64,000 nt of DNA from Lumnitzera littorea (lineage: Eukaryota; Streptophyta; Magnoliopsida; Myrtales; Combretaceae), in assembly GCA_024138015.1 (NCBI GenBank), contig JAMXBB010000011.1, positions 72,544,522 through 72,608,521 on the forward strand, read 5' to 3'. The position numbers and the translations under genes were made by a program. The notes beneath the pieces were generated by a model, which was not told the DNA's origin, did not search any database, and saw only the letters and a program-made list of their open reading frames with translations. Positions 20,346 through 30,560 of the stretch are shown here, piece after piece; position 1 is the stretch's first letter; each line of letters opens with the position of its first letter.

Positions 20346-20720
20346 CTCACATCCAATTTTTACCTTGGTGCCATTTTCTATAATAAAAAGAAGTAAATTA
20401 AACTGAAGAAATGGACACCAATGCTTTCTCCACACTTAGACTAACAAATAATGTAAAAGCTAAGCACAATTATGGAAGAAAACACAACAAAACTTATTTG
20501 GGCATTTTATTAAACACATGGTGGGCATGCCATTTTCTTTGAGAATTTGAAGGAATACTTTCATGCTCACTTAATCCCATATTACACAAAGAGATTTAAA
20601 TATGATAAATTAATCATTCCTATGTTTTCTAACATCTAAATTGCAAGATCCTAACATTAATTCAAAACCCTAACCAAGTAATTTGCAAGAACCAACACTA
20701 TGTGCAAAAGAAAGTAAAGC

Positions 20721-20725
20721 CCTAT
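20721..20725 (+). repeat. Target-site duplication of element B, left
   Basis: CCTAT, identical to 26775-26779. Confidence 0.8.
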
Positions 20726-21240
20726 TAATGCAGACTGTGACCAAGAATAGATAAGGCCGGTCGTTGAATGGGTATTACACTAAAGAAACAATGTACAAGA
20801 ATACAAAGGATAAAAAGGAATATTTAAGAAAAACAATGATTGGTGTAGCAGATTCTTCACATAGTACTGTACATGTGGCATAAGCGCATTGGTGACATTG
20901 TTAGAGGATGTAAACAAAAAGGTCAAGTTACTTGTTTGAGTAAGGGCGACTGATTAGCTCGAGGTCTATCTTTCGGCTTCTTGGCAATGGTGGCGCCAAG
21001 AAATTGGATGGTTTGGACATAGTTGAATAGATGCATGTGATGTAGCAGCTCTCTCGGCATTTAACAATTTGGCACACTTAAGAGAGATAGGCGGTCATTC
21101 GGTTCAACATACAAAGTGACTCGGTAAAGAGATACTCGGCTTCGGTAGAAGTCGACTGGAGCAAGAAGATCCGCCTTGCTAGCCTTTCTAGTCCTTAGGT
21201 TCGGCTGTAAGTCAAGGGCCTAGTAGCTTGATTTCTATCA
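20726..21240 (-). repeat. 3' LTR of element B, shortened
   Basis: 515 bp, from TAATGCAGAC to TTTCTATCA on the plus strand. It matches 25894-26774 along its length except for a 366-base gap after GTTGAATGGGT. The terminal TG of the consensus has become TA. Confidence 0.9.
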
Positions 21241-21251
21241 TTCCTTCCGAG
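21241..21251 (-). other. Polypurine tract of element B
   Basis: On the minus strand CTCGGAAGGAA directly abuts the LTR start TGATAG. It is purine-rich and correctly placed for plus-strand priming. Confidence 0.5.
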
Positions 21252-21269
21252 TTAATTCAGATTTGGTAT

Positions 21270-22480
21270 CAAATCTGAATGCCTTCGATCAACCCTCCAT
21301 CGGGGTGATATGGATTGAGGTTGGTAATGTTAAAAGTGTCAGAAACCCCATAGTCCTCGAGTAGCTCTAATCTATAGGCATTATCATTGATCTTTTGGAG
21401 GATTCTGAAAGGTCCTTCAACCCTTAAGGATAGTTTGCTCTTCCTCTCACCCAGGAACCTTCCTTTGCTTAAATATAACCATACTAAGTCTCCTAGCTGA
21501 AAATGTCTTGCTATCTTAGCCTTGGCCTTCTCTCACATATGTTTGGTGACTTGGTCGATGTGCCGAGTAACTTTGTAGTGGATGTACTGAAGGGATTGTG
21601 CTCTAGCTCTTGTGTCAAGGTCTTCTTGCACAAACACAGGTATAGGGTTATGATAGAGGGGCAACTCGAGATTAAAACCATAGACCACTTCGAAGGGGGT
21701 TTACTTAGTGGTGTCATACATTGTTCGGTTATAAGTGAATTTGACTACTAGCAAGCAAATATCCCAACTAGCCAAGTTGTTGCCCACTACAGCTCAGAGC
21801 AGTAATCCCAAAGTGCGATTAACCACTTCTGTTTGGTCATTAGTTTGGGTGTGATAAGAAGCACTGAATAGTAGTTTGGTCCCCATTTAACACCACAAGG
21901 TCCTCCAGAAATGGCTTAAGAACTTTGGGTCTTTGTTGGAGACTACACTTCTCGGCACACCGTACAACTAAACAATTTCTTGCAAGAAAAGAGATGCAAT
22001 AGCTAAACCATCGTTAGTTTTGGAGCAAGGCACAAAGTGTATCATCTTACTGAACCCATCTACGATGACCATTACTGAATCTTTACCTCGAGCTGCTCAT
22101 GGTAATTTGAGAACAAAGTCCATGCTTAATTTGGTCCATGGTTTCGTCAAAATAGGCAAATGCATTTATTTTCCTTATTCGGTTTCGCACTTAACCCTTT
22201 TGCACACGACATAGCTTTCAATGACTTAGTGCACATCTCGCCTCATTCTCAGCTAAAAGAATCGACCACTCAGCAATTCATATGTCTTTTTCTCCCCAAA
22301 ATGTCTGGATAATCCTCTACTATGGGCTTCCTTGATCAGTAGCTCTTGAAGTGAATAGGTTAGCGCATACAATTTCCCTCTTCGAAATAAGTATCCTTCC
22401 TCCATATGATACTGATCCACTGTCTTTCCATCAACACAACATGCAAATTTAGGTCAAAAGTGTGGATCCCCAGAGTACTA
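21270..22480 (-). pseudogene. Element B integrase
   Basis: Reverse translation gives an HHCC-type N-terminus (EAHSRGLSRHFGEKKTYELL, then FFWLRMRRDV and YVVCKRVKC). The rve core follows: KLSMDFVLKLPRAARGKD, then MVIVDGFSKMIHFVPC, then GVPRSVVSNKDPKFLSHFWR, then SYHTQTND and TEVVNRTLG. The second catalytic Asp (normally SDRD) is Asn here, and several stops (Q and W codons) interrupt the frame. The C-terminal GPF-type segment KLSLRVEGPFRILQKI and the DTFNITNLNPYH end are recognisable. It would have catalysed insertion; it is now inactive. No separate start; part of the polyprotein. Confidence 0.88.
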
Positions 22481-22489
22481 CTCCTTAAT

Positions 22490-22930
22490 GCTGGCAAACT
22501 TAAACAGTCCGTTTTGTAGTTCAGTCAAGAGTGCATGCCTCCTCAAAAGAGCATTTGCAACTACGTTGCTTTTTTCTTATTTGTATTTTATTACAAAGTT
22601 GAACCCTTCAAGGAATTTGACCCACCTCACCTACCGCTTTGACAATTTTGTCTGACTTTAGAGATACATCAAAAACTTATGGTCAGTGTAGATGACAAAT
22701 TCTCTTAGCAATAGGTAATGCTGCCATACTTGCATTGTTCGAATCAGTATTAAGAGCTCTATGTCATATACGAAGTAGTTTAGTTGAGGTCCTTTGAGCT
22801 TCTCATTGTAGTAGGCAATTGGTTGACTTTTCTGCATTAAGACAACACTTATTTCAATGCCTAACGCGTCACATTCTAACTCAAATATTTTCTCAAAGTT
22901 AAGTAGAATTAGTATAGGGGCGAAGGTTAA
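22490..22930 (-). pseudogene. Element B RNase H
   Basis: Reverse translation gives FELECDALGIEI and VVLMQKSQPIAYYNEKLKG, then ELLILIRTMQVWQHYLLLRE, then FVIYTDHKFLMYL, then RWVKFLEGFNFVIKYK and NVVANALLRR. These are the conserved blocks of Ty3/gypsy RNase H (normally ECDASG, SEKL-G, TDHKSL and ADALSRR). 'ADAL' has become 'ANAL' by a G-to-A change in the Asp codon. Stops interrupt at Q/K/W positions. Confidence 0.88.
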
Positions 22931-23870
22931 CCTTTCCTTTATCTCAGCAAAACTTCTCTCCTCCTTTTCTCCCCATTAGAATTTGATGTTTTTCTTTGTT
23001 AGCTCAGTAAGTAGTGCAACGAGGGTGCTAAAATTCCTAATGAATCTTCCGTAGATTGAGGTTAATCTATGAAGGCTTCTTACATTGGCACAAGTAGTAG
23101 GAGTCAGCCATTCGATGATTGCTCAAATCTTCTCATCGTCCACTTGTAAGCTTCCTCCACTTACTACGTAGCTCAAGAATACCACTTCTTCTTGGCAAAA
23201 ACAACACTTCATAAGGTTACCGAAGAATCTCTCAATACAAAGGATATTCAGTATAGCTCAGAGAAGTTTATAGTAACTTAGCATATCGGCACTATAGATT
23301 AGGATGTTGTTAAAGTATACTACAACACACTCCCCTATTAGATGTCTTAGCACATGGTTCATCAGTCTCATGAAAATGCTTGGGACATTCGACAAGCTAA
23401 AGGGCATAGCCATCTACTCATCAAGTCTATGTAGAGTTTTGAATGTTGTTTTCCACTTATCTCCCGTCCTCATGTGAATTTAATGGTAGCTAGACTTGAG
23501 ATCAATCATGTTAAAGATCTTGGCTCCACTTAATTCATCCAACATGTCTTCCAATTTCGGAATAAGATACCTGTATTTGATAATAATCTTGTTCATAGCT
23601 TGACTGTCTATACACATCCACTAAGTTCTATCCTTTTTTGGCACTAGAAGCACTGACACAGCACAAGGGCTGAGACCTTCCTTAACTTACCCTCTCTACA
23701 GTAACTTATTGACTTGACGTTGGAGTTTAGAAGCTTGTTCGGGACTCATCTGATAGGCTAGCTTACTCGGTAGGGCGGCGTTGAGTATTAAGTCAATGTC
23801 ATGTTCTATGCCTCAAAGTGGGGGTAGTCCTTTGGGTAACTGTTCTGGCAATAAGTTGATGTACTCATCT
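22930..23870 (-). pseudogene. Element B reverse transcriptase
   Basis: RT of Ty3/gypsy type, following a linker LLDEYINLLPEQLPKGLPPL. Blocks: SPCAVSVLLVPKKDRT, WMCIDSQAMNKIIIKYRYLI, KLEDMLDELSGAKIFNMIDL, KWKTTFKTLHRLDE, MAMPFSLSNVPSIFMRLMN and VVVYFNNILIYSADM. The catalytic YFDD box reads YFNN (23306-23317): both Asp codons became Asn through G-to-A, which abolishes polymerase activity. Leu/Trp/Gln stops occur elsewhere. The thumb and tether continue with NILCIERFFGNLMKCCF and LHRLTSIYGRFIRNFS. Confidence 0.92.
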
Positions 23871-24169
23871 AGCAACTCCTTTACCTCTTAGGGTAGTTTA
23901 CCCCGTTCATTCAACTTTAATAGTCGCCTAACCAACATGAGGGTCGGCACATCAGTTTTAAGGGCCTCTTAGAATTTAGCTCTACTCATCACTAGAACCT
24001 TCTTCGATCTGTAAGTAAGTTTTTCCTACAATTTGTTAACTTCACTCGGCAACATCGAGTTTAATGTAATCTTGCGGCCATCCTTCTTAAGCATATACAT
24101 GTTCTTATACGCGTAATGGATAACTCTCCCATCAAATAGCTATGGTTGGCCAAGTAATACATGTGAAGC

Positions 24170-24425
24170 ATACATAGGCAATATGTCACAAAGAATCTTA
24201 TTGGAACAATTTTTTATAGTGATTGGCAGTAGTATTTGTTGGGTAATGTATAGTCCTCCCTTCTCACTCAATCACTGTAACTTATATAGCCTTAGGTGTA
24301 CAATAGTCAAAAATTTCAACCTTATGATCAAATCGGTTAATGCCACATTAGTACAGCTTCTACTATATATAATTAACGTGCTCACTTGATTGTTCACCTT
24401 ACAAGTGGTATGAAACAAGTTCTCC
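24170..24425 (-). pseudogene. Element B aspartic protease
   Basis: Reverse translation gives FHTTCKVNNQVSTLIIYSRSCTN in pieces, where family members read LIIDGGSCTNVAS. The catalytic Asp is Tyr and the adjacent Gly is Ser, so the protease is dead. Downstream are LRLYKLQ, SEKGGLYITQQILLPITI, ILPMYASHVLLGQP and LFDGRVIHYAYKN. These match the retropepsin-like domain followed by the 'VLLGRPWQFD' block of plant gypsy elements. Confidence 0.8.
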
Positions 24426-24479
24426 CTTTACGCCTTCTCTTGTGAGGGTTCTATGTTCATTATGCATTGGACAACTAGT

Positions 24480-25701
24480 TTAAATCCTTGGTGAATACAT
24501 CCTCTTCAATTAGTTCTTTCTCGGCAATGCTCTCTTCCTCTTCAGGTTCCTCATCGGTACTTTTTACCTCTAGCGTCGGGGTGTTTCCCTTGATGACCAT
24601 AGTCCTTTGATTTAGGCATCGAGTAGCCATATGTTTGAACCCTTAGCACTTGAAGCACTTGAAGCACTTGATCTGGCTCGTCTTCCTACTTAATCCTTGC
24701 CCTTTCTCATAAGTTTGGGTCGGCACGTCACTACTAGGTCTATCTTTCTGCTCGACTTGGACATCCACCCTTTGGATTAGCTCGATACTTGACTGAGCTT
24801 GGTAACTTCCCTATCCTGTTTGGTTAGTCAACAATCTGGTCGATACTCGGCTTCTTTTTTGCCTCTCCACTCGTTGGGCTATTTTAATCGCTTCATCCAT
24901 CATAATAAATCGTTAGAGCTCCACAATATCTCAAATGTCACCTCGTAACCCAGTTAGGAACCTAGAGATTGTTTGTGCTGGTGGTTCCTCCACTTCACAT
25001 GGAATCATGAGCATTTAGAATTCCTAAACATACCCATCAACTATTTGGCCTCCTTATCTCAATTCCTGAAGTTAAGTAAAAACGTCTTGCAAACAAGCAT
25101 CCGGCACAAATTTGTTTATCGGTATTCTTTTCATTCGGTAGCCTTCTCGCTTCCTCATAACCTGGAAATTCTTCCATCATATAGCGGTACACCTAGAGAA
25201 CTCCATAGTAGTAATTCTCACTTTCTCGTAATCCTCGTACTGATAGTAGTAAAAAACATGCTCTACTTTCTCTTCCCATTCTAAATATTCATCAGTACGC
25301 CCAGATCCATTGAAGCTCAAAATTTAAAGCTTCATATAGTCAGATGCTCTAGGGACACGAGCTCGTACTTCTTCAAAATACTCTTCTTCGTCCTCTTCAT
25401 CCAATTTTCCTAGGTCTATCTTTCGTCTTACTTATTCACTTACTCATCTATCTTGAACTACTTGAGCTAGGTTCTGACCTTTAGTAGGTTGAGTAACTTA
25501 TGGGGTGTTATGTACAGTTTCAGTTGGTCGGTAAGCCAATACTTGAATAGCTTGGGTTAAATTTATCAAGAGGTTAGCCACCTCATCAAGTTTCTCGTCA
25601 GTGCTCCTAAGGGTTTCCTAAGACTGTCGACTATGGTGAATAACTCCACTGTTGTCATTTCTAACGCCAATGTTTACACTTAGGTTAGTTATTTTCTCCA
25701 T
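24480..25701 (-). pseudogene. Element B Gag with zinc knuckle
   Basis: The start is the ATG read at 25701 (MEKITNLSVNIGVRNDN), the first Met of a gag-like frame after the primer site. It holds an N-terminal helical part, an acidic stretch KLDEEDEEEYFEEV, and the Retrotrans_gag core: ILSFNGSGRTDEYLEWEEKV, VRITTMEFSR, PINKFVPDACLQDVF, ISRFLTGLRGDI. The CCHC knuckle lies at 24616-24657 with a stop at the Gln after the second Cys. A 9-bp repeat just upstream gives CFKCFKC where relatives have one CFKC. The acidic C-terminus EVKSTDEEPEEEESIAEKEL follows. Several TAG/TAA stops fall at Gln and Trp codons. Confidence 0.85.
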
Positions 25702-25878
25702 GAATTTAAAGCTCAAACTCTTCAATTAGGTGTTTTAGCAAACACTTGCACAAACCAGAAAGGTAACAGCTAACAAGCACAACAATTGAACGAATACAGT
25801 AACTTGCTCTGTTTTACACATGCAAAATAAAGTACAAACAGAACTTCGAAATCAAGCTACAACTCAAACAAAACCTCT

Positions 25879-25890
25879 GCTTTGATACTA
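25879..25890 (-). other. Primer binding site of element B (tRNA-iMet type)
   Basis: Minus strand TAGTATCAAAGC, versus TGGTATCAGAGC expected; both changes are G to A. It lies three bases from the LTR end at 25894. Confidence 0.7.
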
Positions 25891-25893
25891 AGA

Positions 25894-26774
25894 TGATGTA
25901 AACTATGACCAAGAACAAACAAGGCTGATTGTTGAATGGGTCCAAACTTGTCAAAAGCCTGAAAAAGTTGGGGGTAAGGGGGCGGAGGGGGTTATGAATG
26001 TGCGAAAGAACAAAGCAAATGAAAAGCAAGCAAACCCATAAACAACTTCAATGGATATGATGCACTAATAGAATTTCCAAGGACTTACTGCATAACTTGA
26101 TATGACGCACGAATTGGACTGGTGAGGTTACTTGCCACCTAGCTTTACTTAAGATTTAGGATAAAAGTGGAATGAAAGTAAACAATATGTGTTTACAAGA
26201 AGAAGTATATTAATGGTAGTCTAATCAGTTGTGGCTACATGTACAAGAGGTATTTATACCCAAGAACTTAGGGCAACTTGCCCAAAAGGGAAAAAGAAAA
26301 AAAAGGTATTACCCTAAAGAAATAATGTACAAGAATATAAAGGGTAAAAAAGAATATTCAAGAAAAACAATTATTGGTGTAGTAGATTCTTCACGTAGTA
26401 CTGGACACATGGCATGAGCACATTGGTGATGTTGTTAGAGGATGCAGACAAAAAGGTTCGGTTACTTGTTTGAGCAGGGGTGACTGATTAGCTCGGGGTC
26501 TATTTCTTGGCTTCTTAGCAATAGTGCCGTCGAGAAATTGGACGGTTTGGACATAGTTGAGCAGACGTGTGGGGTTTGGCAACTCTCTTAGCATTCAACA
26601 ATTCGGCATACTTCAGAGAGATGTGTAGTCATTTAGCTTAGCATATAGAGTGACTCGGTAAAGAGATACTCGGCTTTGGTAGGAGTTAACTAGAGCAGGT
26701 GGATTCGCCTTACCATCCCTTCCAGTCCTTAGGCTTAGTTGCGGGTCAAGGAACTAATAGCCTGATTCCTATCA
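25894..26774 (-). repeat. 5' LTR of element B, full length
   Basis: 881 bp, TGATGTAAAC to TTCCTATCA on the plus strand (minus: TGATAGGAA...TTTACATCA, a palindromic terminal TGAT/ATCA). It matches 20726-21240. It includes a 366-base internal part (25942-26307) missing from the other LTR. Confidence 0.9.
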
Positions 26775-26779
26775 CCTAT
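26775..26779 (+). repeat. Target-site duplication of element B, right
   Basis: CCTAT, identical to 20721-20725. Confidence 0.8.
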
Positions 26780-27880
26780 CATGGCAAAGAAAGTTTCCTA
26801 CACCTTAACATGCATGATAATCTATACGATCATGTTAATAATCGTGTCTAAATCTTACATTGAGTGCCTAATTAAGAGCATGATCATGCTATTCACATTT
26901 ACTACCTATCTTCTCAAAACAAAAGTCATGAACACACTCCAAAGACTATCACATGCAAAAGCTTCAAATTCTAACTACTCCATCATGCACAAGAGTCCAA
27001 TCCAAGTAAATTTTTTTTTCAGAAAAATTAGATAAAAAGATGAATCAAGAACTTACTTGGATTCTTGAAGTAGTAAGAGTAGTAAAGATCCTTGAATTTA
27101 TGTGAGTTTGTGTGTTCTTATGTGTTATGTGTGAGAGAAAATGCAAAAAAGGAGGAAGATGTAAGCAAGAGGAAGAGAATGATAGTATTGGATGTGAGGA
27201 AAAAAACATTGCAACTAAGAATGATCATGTTGGACATAAGCAATGGTAGATGTTTTTATATTAAGGCGGTAACACGACTTGAGACACGATCGAATCTCGT
27301 AGTCATGTAACAATTTGTGCCGCTGTGAATTAGCATGTCTAGTAATGATACTGTCTGAGACATGATCGTGTCTCGTGACCATGTAATAATTTGTGGCCTG
27401 ATCATAAAAATTGCTTGGAATTCATATGGTTTAGGACACGATCATGTCCTATGATCGTATACTATAGTATTTTATTTTTCTTTTTTAATTATTATATATA
27501 TTATTTTAATTTATACATGCCTAACCTAAATGCAAGAATTGAAAAATAAAAGAAACTTAAGAAAAAAAAAGTACAAAAAACTAAATCAAAGAAAGTTAAT
27601 GCAAAAATTAAACTAAAAGGAAAAACTTATAATATTGCACTTATAAATTTTGAAAGTTCGTTTAGCTTTCAGAGCGTTGCCTTGAAAACCCTATAGGGGA
27701 CGTTGTTCCCTTGACCCCTGCCTACTAACCGGCTAGCGAGACTACCATATGCATAGCACAACATAAAAGCGAACTTAACTCTAAAATGAAAAATAAAAGT
27801 GTTATAGTGCTGAAGTAGACAATAAAAATTACTAAAACAACCTACAATCTAAAAAAAAATAACCAAAAAAAAAAAAACAT
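26780..27880 (-). other. Spacer of element A between Athila-type ORF and pol tail
   Basis: AT-rich sequence continuing element A on the right of element B. There is no coding signal. The short frames at 26781-27035 and 27092-27310 are not family-like. It holds three palindromic ACACGATC-type motifs at 27281-27450. Confidence 0.45.
27281..27450. repeat. Palindromic repeats around GACACGATCGTGTC
   Basis: Near-palindromes GAGACACGATCGAATCTC (27281), GAGACATGATCGTGTCTC (27357) and AGGACACGATCATGTCCT (27433). The first two are part of a 76-base spaced direct repeat that continues with GTCATGTAACAATTTGTG-like sequence. Similar GATACAATCGTATC-type motifs occur in the LTRs of the same element. Confidence 0.7.
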
Positions 27881-28125
27881 GAGTTGCCTCTCAAGAGTGC
27901 TATGTTTAACGTCGATAACTTAACGGAATATGTGGTTTACTTATCTTCATCTGAGTGGAGATGTATCTCCATTTTTACCTCGCTTTTAAACCCTCCAAAC
28001 AAGGCTTGCTAAAAAATAACAAAAATAAAAGAATAACTTAGGTTACCTCTCAAGAGTGCTATGTTTAATATTGAAAGCTTGATGGAATGGATGGTTTACT
28101 TACCCTCATCTAAGTGGTATAACTT
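27880..28125 (-). pseudogene. Integrase C-terminal tail of element A, duplicated
   Basis: Reverse translation gives two similar pieces, DVKHSTLERQL and NIKHSTLER, resembling the 'DVKRALLGRQP' tail that follows integrase in Athila-like elements. Both are embedded in a ~90-bp direct repeat (27882-27975 and 28033-28118, offset about 152 bases) containing TCTCAAGAGTGCTATGTTTAA. Only this tail of pol remains. It is interrupted and has no function. Confidence 0.5.
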
Positions 28126-28277
28126 CTATCAAGTTTCTTCTTATTACGCTACTCATCAAACTCATGTTACTCAAGCCTCATCTTTTTATCTACTTTTCGC
28201 TTAGATAAGGTAGTTGTTGATAGCTTTGAACTCCTCATTACAAAAGCATGATCTAAACAATCTTTTGAGTGTTTCTA

Positions 28278-28553
28278 CTATAAGACTGGTGGTTTAACTT
28301 TAAGAAGCTCTAACTTTCCTTCGTTTGGTCTACGAAATGGTTTAATCCTTGTCTTCACCACATCGGGTTCATTAACTCCCAACTGAGCTACAACTTTTGA
28401 TTGATTGAGGGTTTTTACTATTTCTCCATCTCTTGTTTCTAAGCAATCATTCATGGGTTCTTTAACAAGTGTTTCCTGCACACATTTAGTAACAATAGCA
28501 TTAGAAGTATCACCATCATAGCTTGTGCCCTCTAAGTCAAGGGATGTATGCAA
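28278..28553 (-). pseudogene. Pre-RT stub of pol in element A
   Basis: 91-codon frame MHTSLDLEGTSYDGD onwards, ending PNEGKLELLKVKPPVL. In Athila-like polyproteins a 'PKLELKPLP-HL-YA' block lies just before RT, so this is the last conserved segment before RT. Nothing resembling RT follows it; after about 150 bases the integrase tail appears. This marks the junction of a large internal deletion. Confidence 0.6.
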
Positions 28554-28565
28554 TGAATCTAGATT

Positions 28566-28916
28566 CTAGAATACAATTTCCTTATCTTTGACCCTTATAA
28601 CGAGCTTACGCTCACTAAAATCAAATATAGCCATAATAATAGCTAGAAAGGGTTTACCTAGAATCAACGGTACCTCAAGATCATCATATATATCGAGGAT
28701 AACAAAATCGACAAGGAAAATGAATTTATCAACTCGTATTAGAACATCCTCCATGATGCATTTAAGGTATGTAGTAAACCTATTGGCTAATTGAATACAC
28801 ATGCGTGCTGGTTTAAGTTCTCCTAACCTTCGCTTTTTAAATAACTTAAATGGCATCAAGTTTATATTGGCTCTTAAATCCATCAAAGCATTATTTACTA
28901 ACAACTTTCTAAGCAC
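28566..28916 (-). pseudogene. Retropepsin of element A
   Basis: Frame of 116 residues open from an internal ATG: ALMDLRANINLMPFKLFKK, then ARMCIQLANRFTTYLKCIMED, VDKFIFLVDFVILDI and VPLILGKPFLAI. This is the conserved fold of Athila-type proteases (normally ALCDLGASINLMP ... VPIILGRPFLA). The catalytic Asp is kept but the next two conserved positions changed (DLGAS to DLRAN). It is one of the longest open frames in element A, and codon 1 is not the natural start. In a live element it would cut Gag-Pol. Confidence 0.85.
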
Positions 28917-29940
28917 ATAAGGAAGAGTAAAACTTCCTAGATCTTGTAATTTCTTCAGCAGCTTCTTTTGGAGTAGTGTAGAGCATTGCTCATTCAGTAT
29001 GACAATTGAAAGTCCTTTAACTTCCTCTTGTTCGATAAAATATCCTTTAGGAACTTTGCATATTTTGACATCTGCAATAAAATATCAATAAGAGGTAAGT
29101 TCACTTGTAGTTATTTAAAAAGATCGAGGAATTTATCGAATTGCTTGGTTGGATCAAGACAATCTTGCTTAAGTCGCTGTAGATACGAAATGAGCGGCTT
29201 GTACTCATTCACTTTTAGTGGCTCTACATTCTATTTTGATCTCAGTAGCTCTAAGCTTTCCTTACCCTTGACCTCTACTTCTGTCATAGCTACTTCCTCA
29301 CCATTCCCCTTCTCAATTTGCAGCTATCACCCACTTTTGATGGTCACTGCATTGATATGTTCCCTAGGGTTTATTTTAGTGTTCTTAGGTAATGATCCTT
29401 ATTGTGTCTCATTCAACATCTTGGCATTTTGGCTAATTTGATTTTCCAAGTTGTAGATAGAAGCTTCTTGTTTCCTTAAAGAGGCCTCTATTTGTTTCAT
29501 TCTAGCCTCATTAGATTGAATATATTTTTCTAACAGCTTTTCTAACTTCTTCTTAGGAGTAGGTGGGGGTGATGCCAATTATTGAAATCTTAATGGGGGC
29601 AAATTTGATCTTTGTTGTGGTTGATTCCTTGCTTACCATTGTTGGCCTTGAGCTTGATTTTGACCTCCCTATGACAAGTTGGGGTGGTCTCTCCACCTTA
29701 GGTTGTAAGTGTTGTTATAAGGATTATAATGGGGTTTTGTAGGTTTCCTTAGAAAATCAACTTGTTCTGTTTGCTCGTAACCTATAATCCCTTCTTGGAT
29801 GAAGTTGTTGGAGTTATACTATGGTTATTGTGAACCAATCGAGAAGGACTCAATTTTCTTACTTAACATCTTTACGTAAGTGGGTAAAGACTGTACAGCG
29901 TTGAGCTCAAATACGCTAGCAACCTTTTGCTTCTCCCTTA
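28917..29940 (-). pseudogene. Gag-protease linker of element A
   Basis: Reverse translation shows SNLPPLRFQ, SPPPTPKKKLEKLLEKYIQSNE, ARMKQIEASLRKQEASIYNLE (predicted coiled coil), EVEVKGKESLELL, then MSKYAKFLKDILSNKRKLKD close to the protease. Element D has the same order. Stops are scattered, mostly at Q or W codons. Confidence 0.65.
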
Positions 29941-30560
29941 GGTTCTCCTACTGGTAATTATTCATAGCCACACCTTCTATCAAAGTTTGGACTTCCTCGG
30001 AAGTCTTGGTGTTAAATGTACCTCCAACTGCTACGTCTATCATTTGTCTTGTAGAAGAGTTCAGATTATTGTAGAATGTTTGCATTTCCATCCAACGAGG
30101 GAGGCCATGATGTAGACACTGCCTTAGCAAATCTTTAAAGCACTCCTAGGTATCATATAAGGTCTTGCCATCTATCTGGGCAAAAGATGAGATGTTAGCG
30201 TTGAGCTTGGTAGTTTTCGTAGGTAGAAAATACTTCTCCAAGAATTTTTCTGCCAATTCATTCCAGGTTGTGATTGAATTTCTTATCAACGAATTCAACT
30301 ACTGCTTAGCTTAGCCACACAAAGAAAATGGAAAGAGGTATAGCCAGATTGCATCATCAATTGCCCCATTAATCTTGAAAGTATCACATATTTCCAAAAA
30401 ACTAGAAATATGTGCATTAAGATCTTTGTCTTGGAGGTTGTCAAATTGTATGAACTGCTGCACCATCTAAATAATGTTCGGCTTGATCTCGAAGTTATTA
30501 GCTGCAATAGTTAGCCGGTTGATGTAGGATTAGGTACTAGTTAATGACGATCGAAAGTAG
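29941..30560 (-). pseudogene. Gag capsid domain of element A
   Basis: Reverse translation gives NFEIKPNIIQMVQQFIQFDN, AHISSFLEICDTFKINGA, LYLFPFSLCG followed by a stop and AKQ, then SITTWNELAEKFLEKYFLP, then MEMQTFYNNLNSSTRQMIDV and AVGGTFNTKTSEEVQTLIE. These are the Retrotrans_gag blocks seen in element D in the same order, so A and D belong to the same broad lineage. Open pieces are short (for example 29948-30130); stops and frameshifts disrupt the rest. Confidence 0.8.

Larger units (their letters stand above)
20726..26774 (-). mobile_element. Element B: nested Ty3/gypsy retrotransposon with full gag-pol order, dead
   Basis: A 6049-bp minus-strand element with LTRs 20726-21240 and 25894-26774, tRNA-iMet-type primer site, gag, protease, RT, RNase H and integrase, and duplications CCTAT. 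RT before integrase identifies Ty3/gypsy. The integrase C-terminus ends at a DTFNITNLNPYH-type motif and no chromodomain is seen after it, so I do not assign a clade. The LTRs differ at many sites, mainly transitions, indicating an old insertion. It interrupts element A between its pol remnant and Athila-type ORF, so it is younger than A. Confidence 0.92.

Noticed and set aside
22020..22214. Plus-strand frame of 64 codons
   Set aside because: Antisense to element B integrase core.
24973..25284. Plus-strand frame of 103 codons
   Set aside because: Antisense to element B Gag.
29028..29441. Plus-strand frame of 137 codons
   Set aside because: Antisense to the gag-protease linker of element A, which reads as the family on the minus strand.
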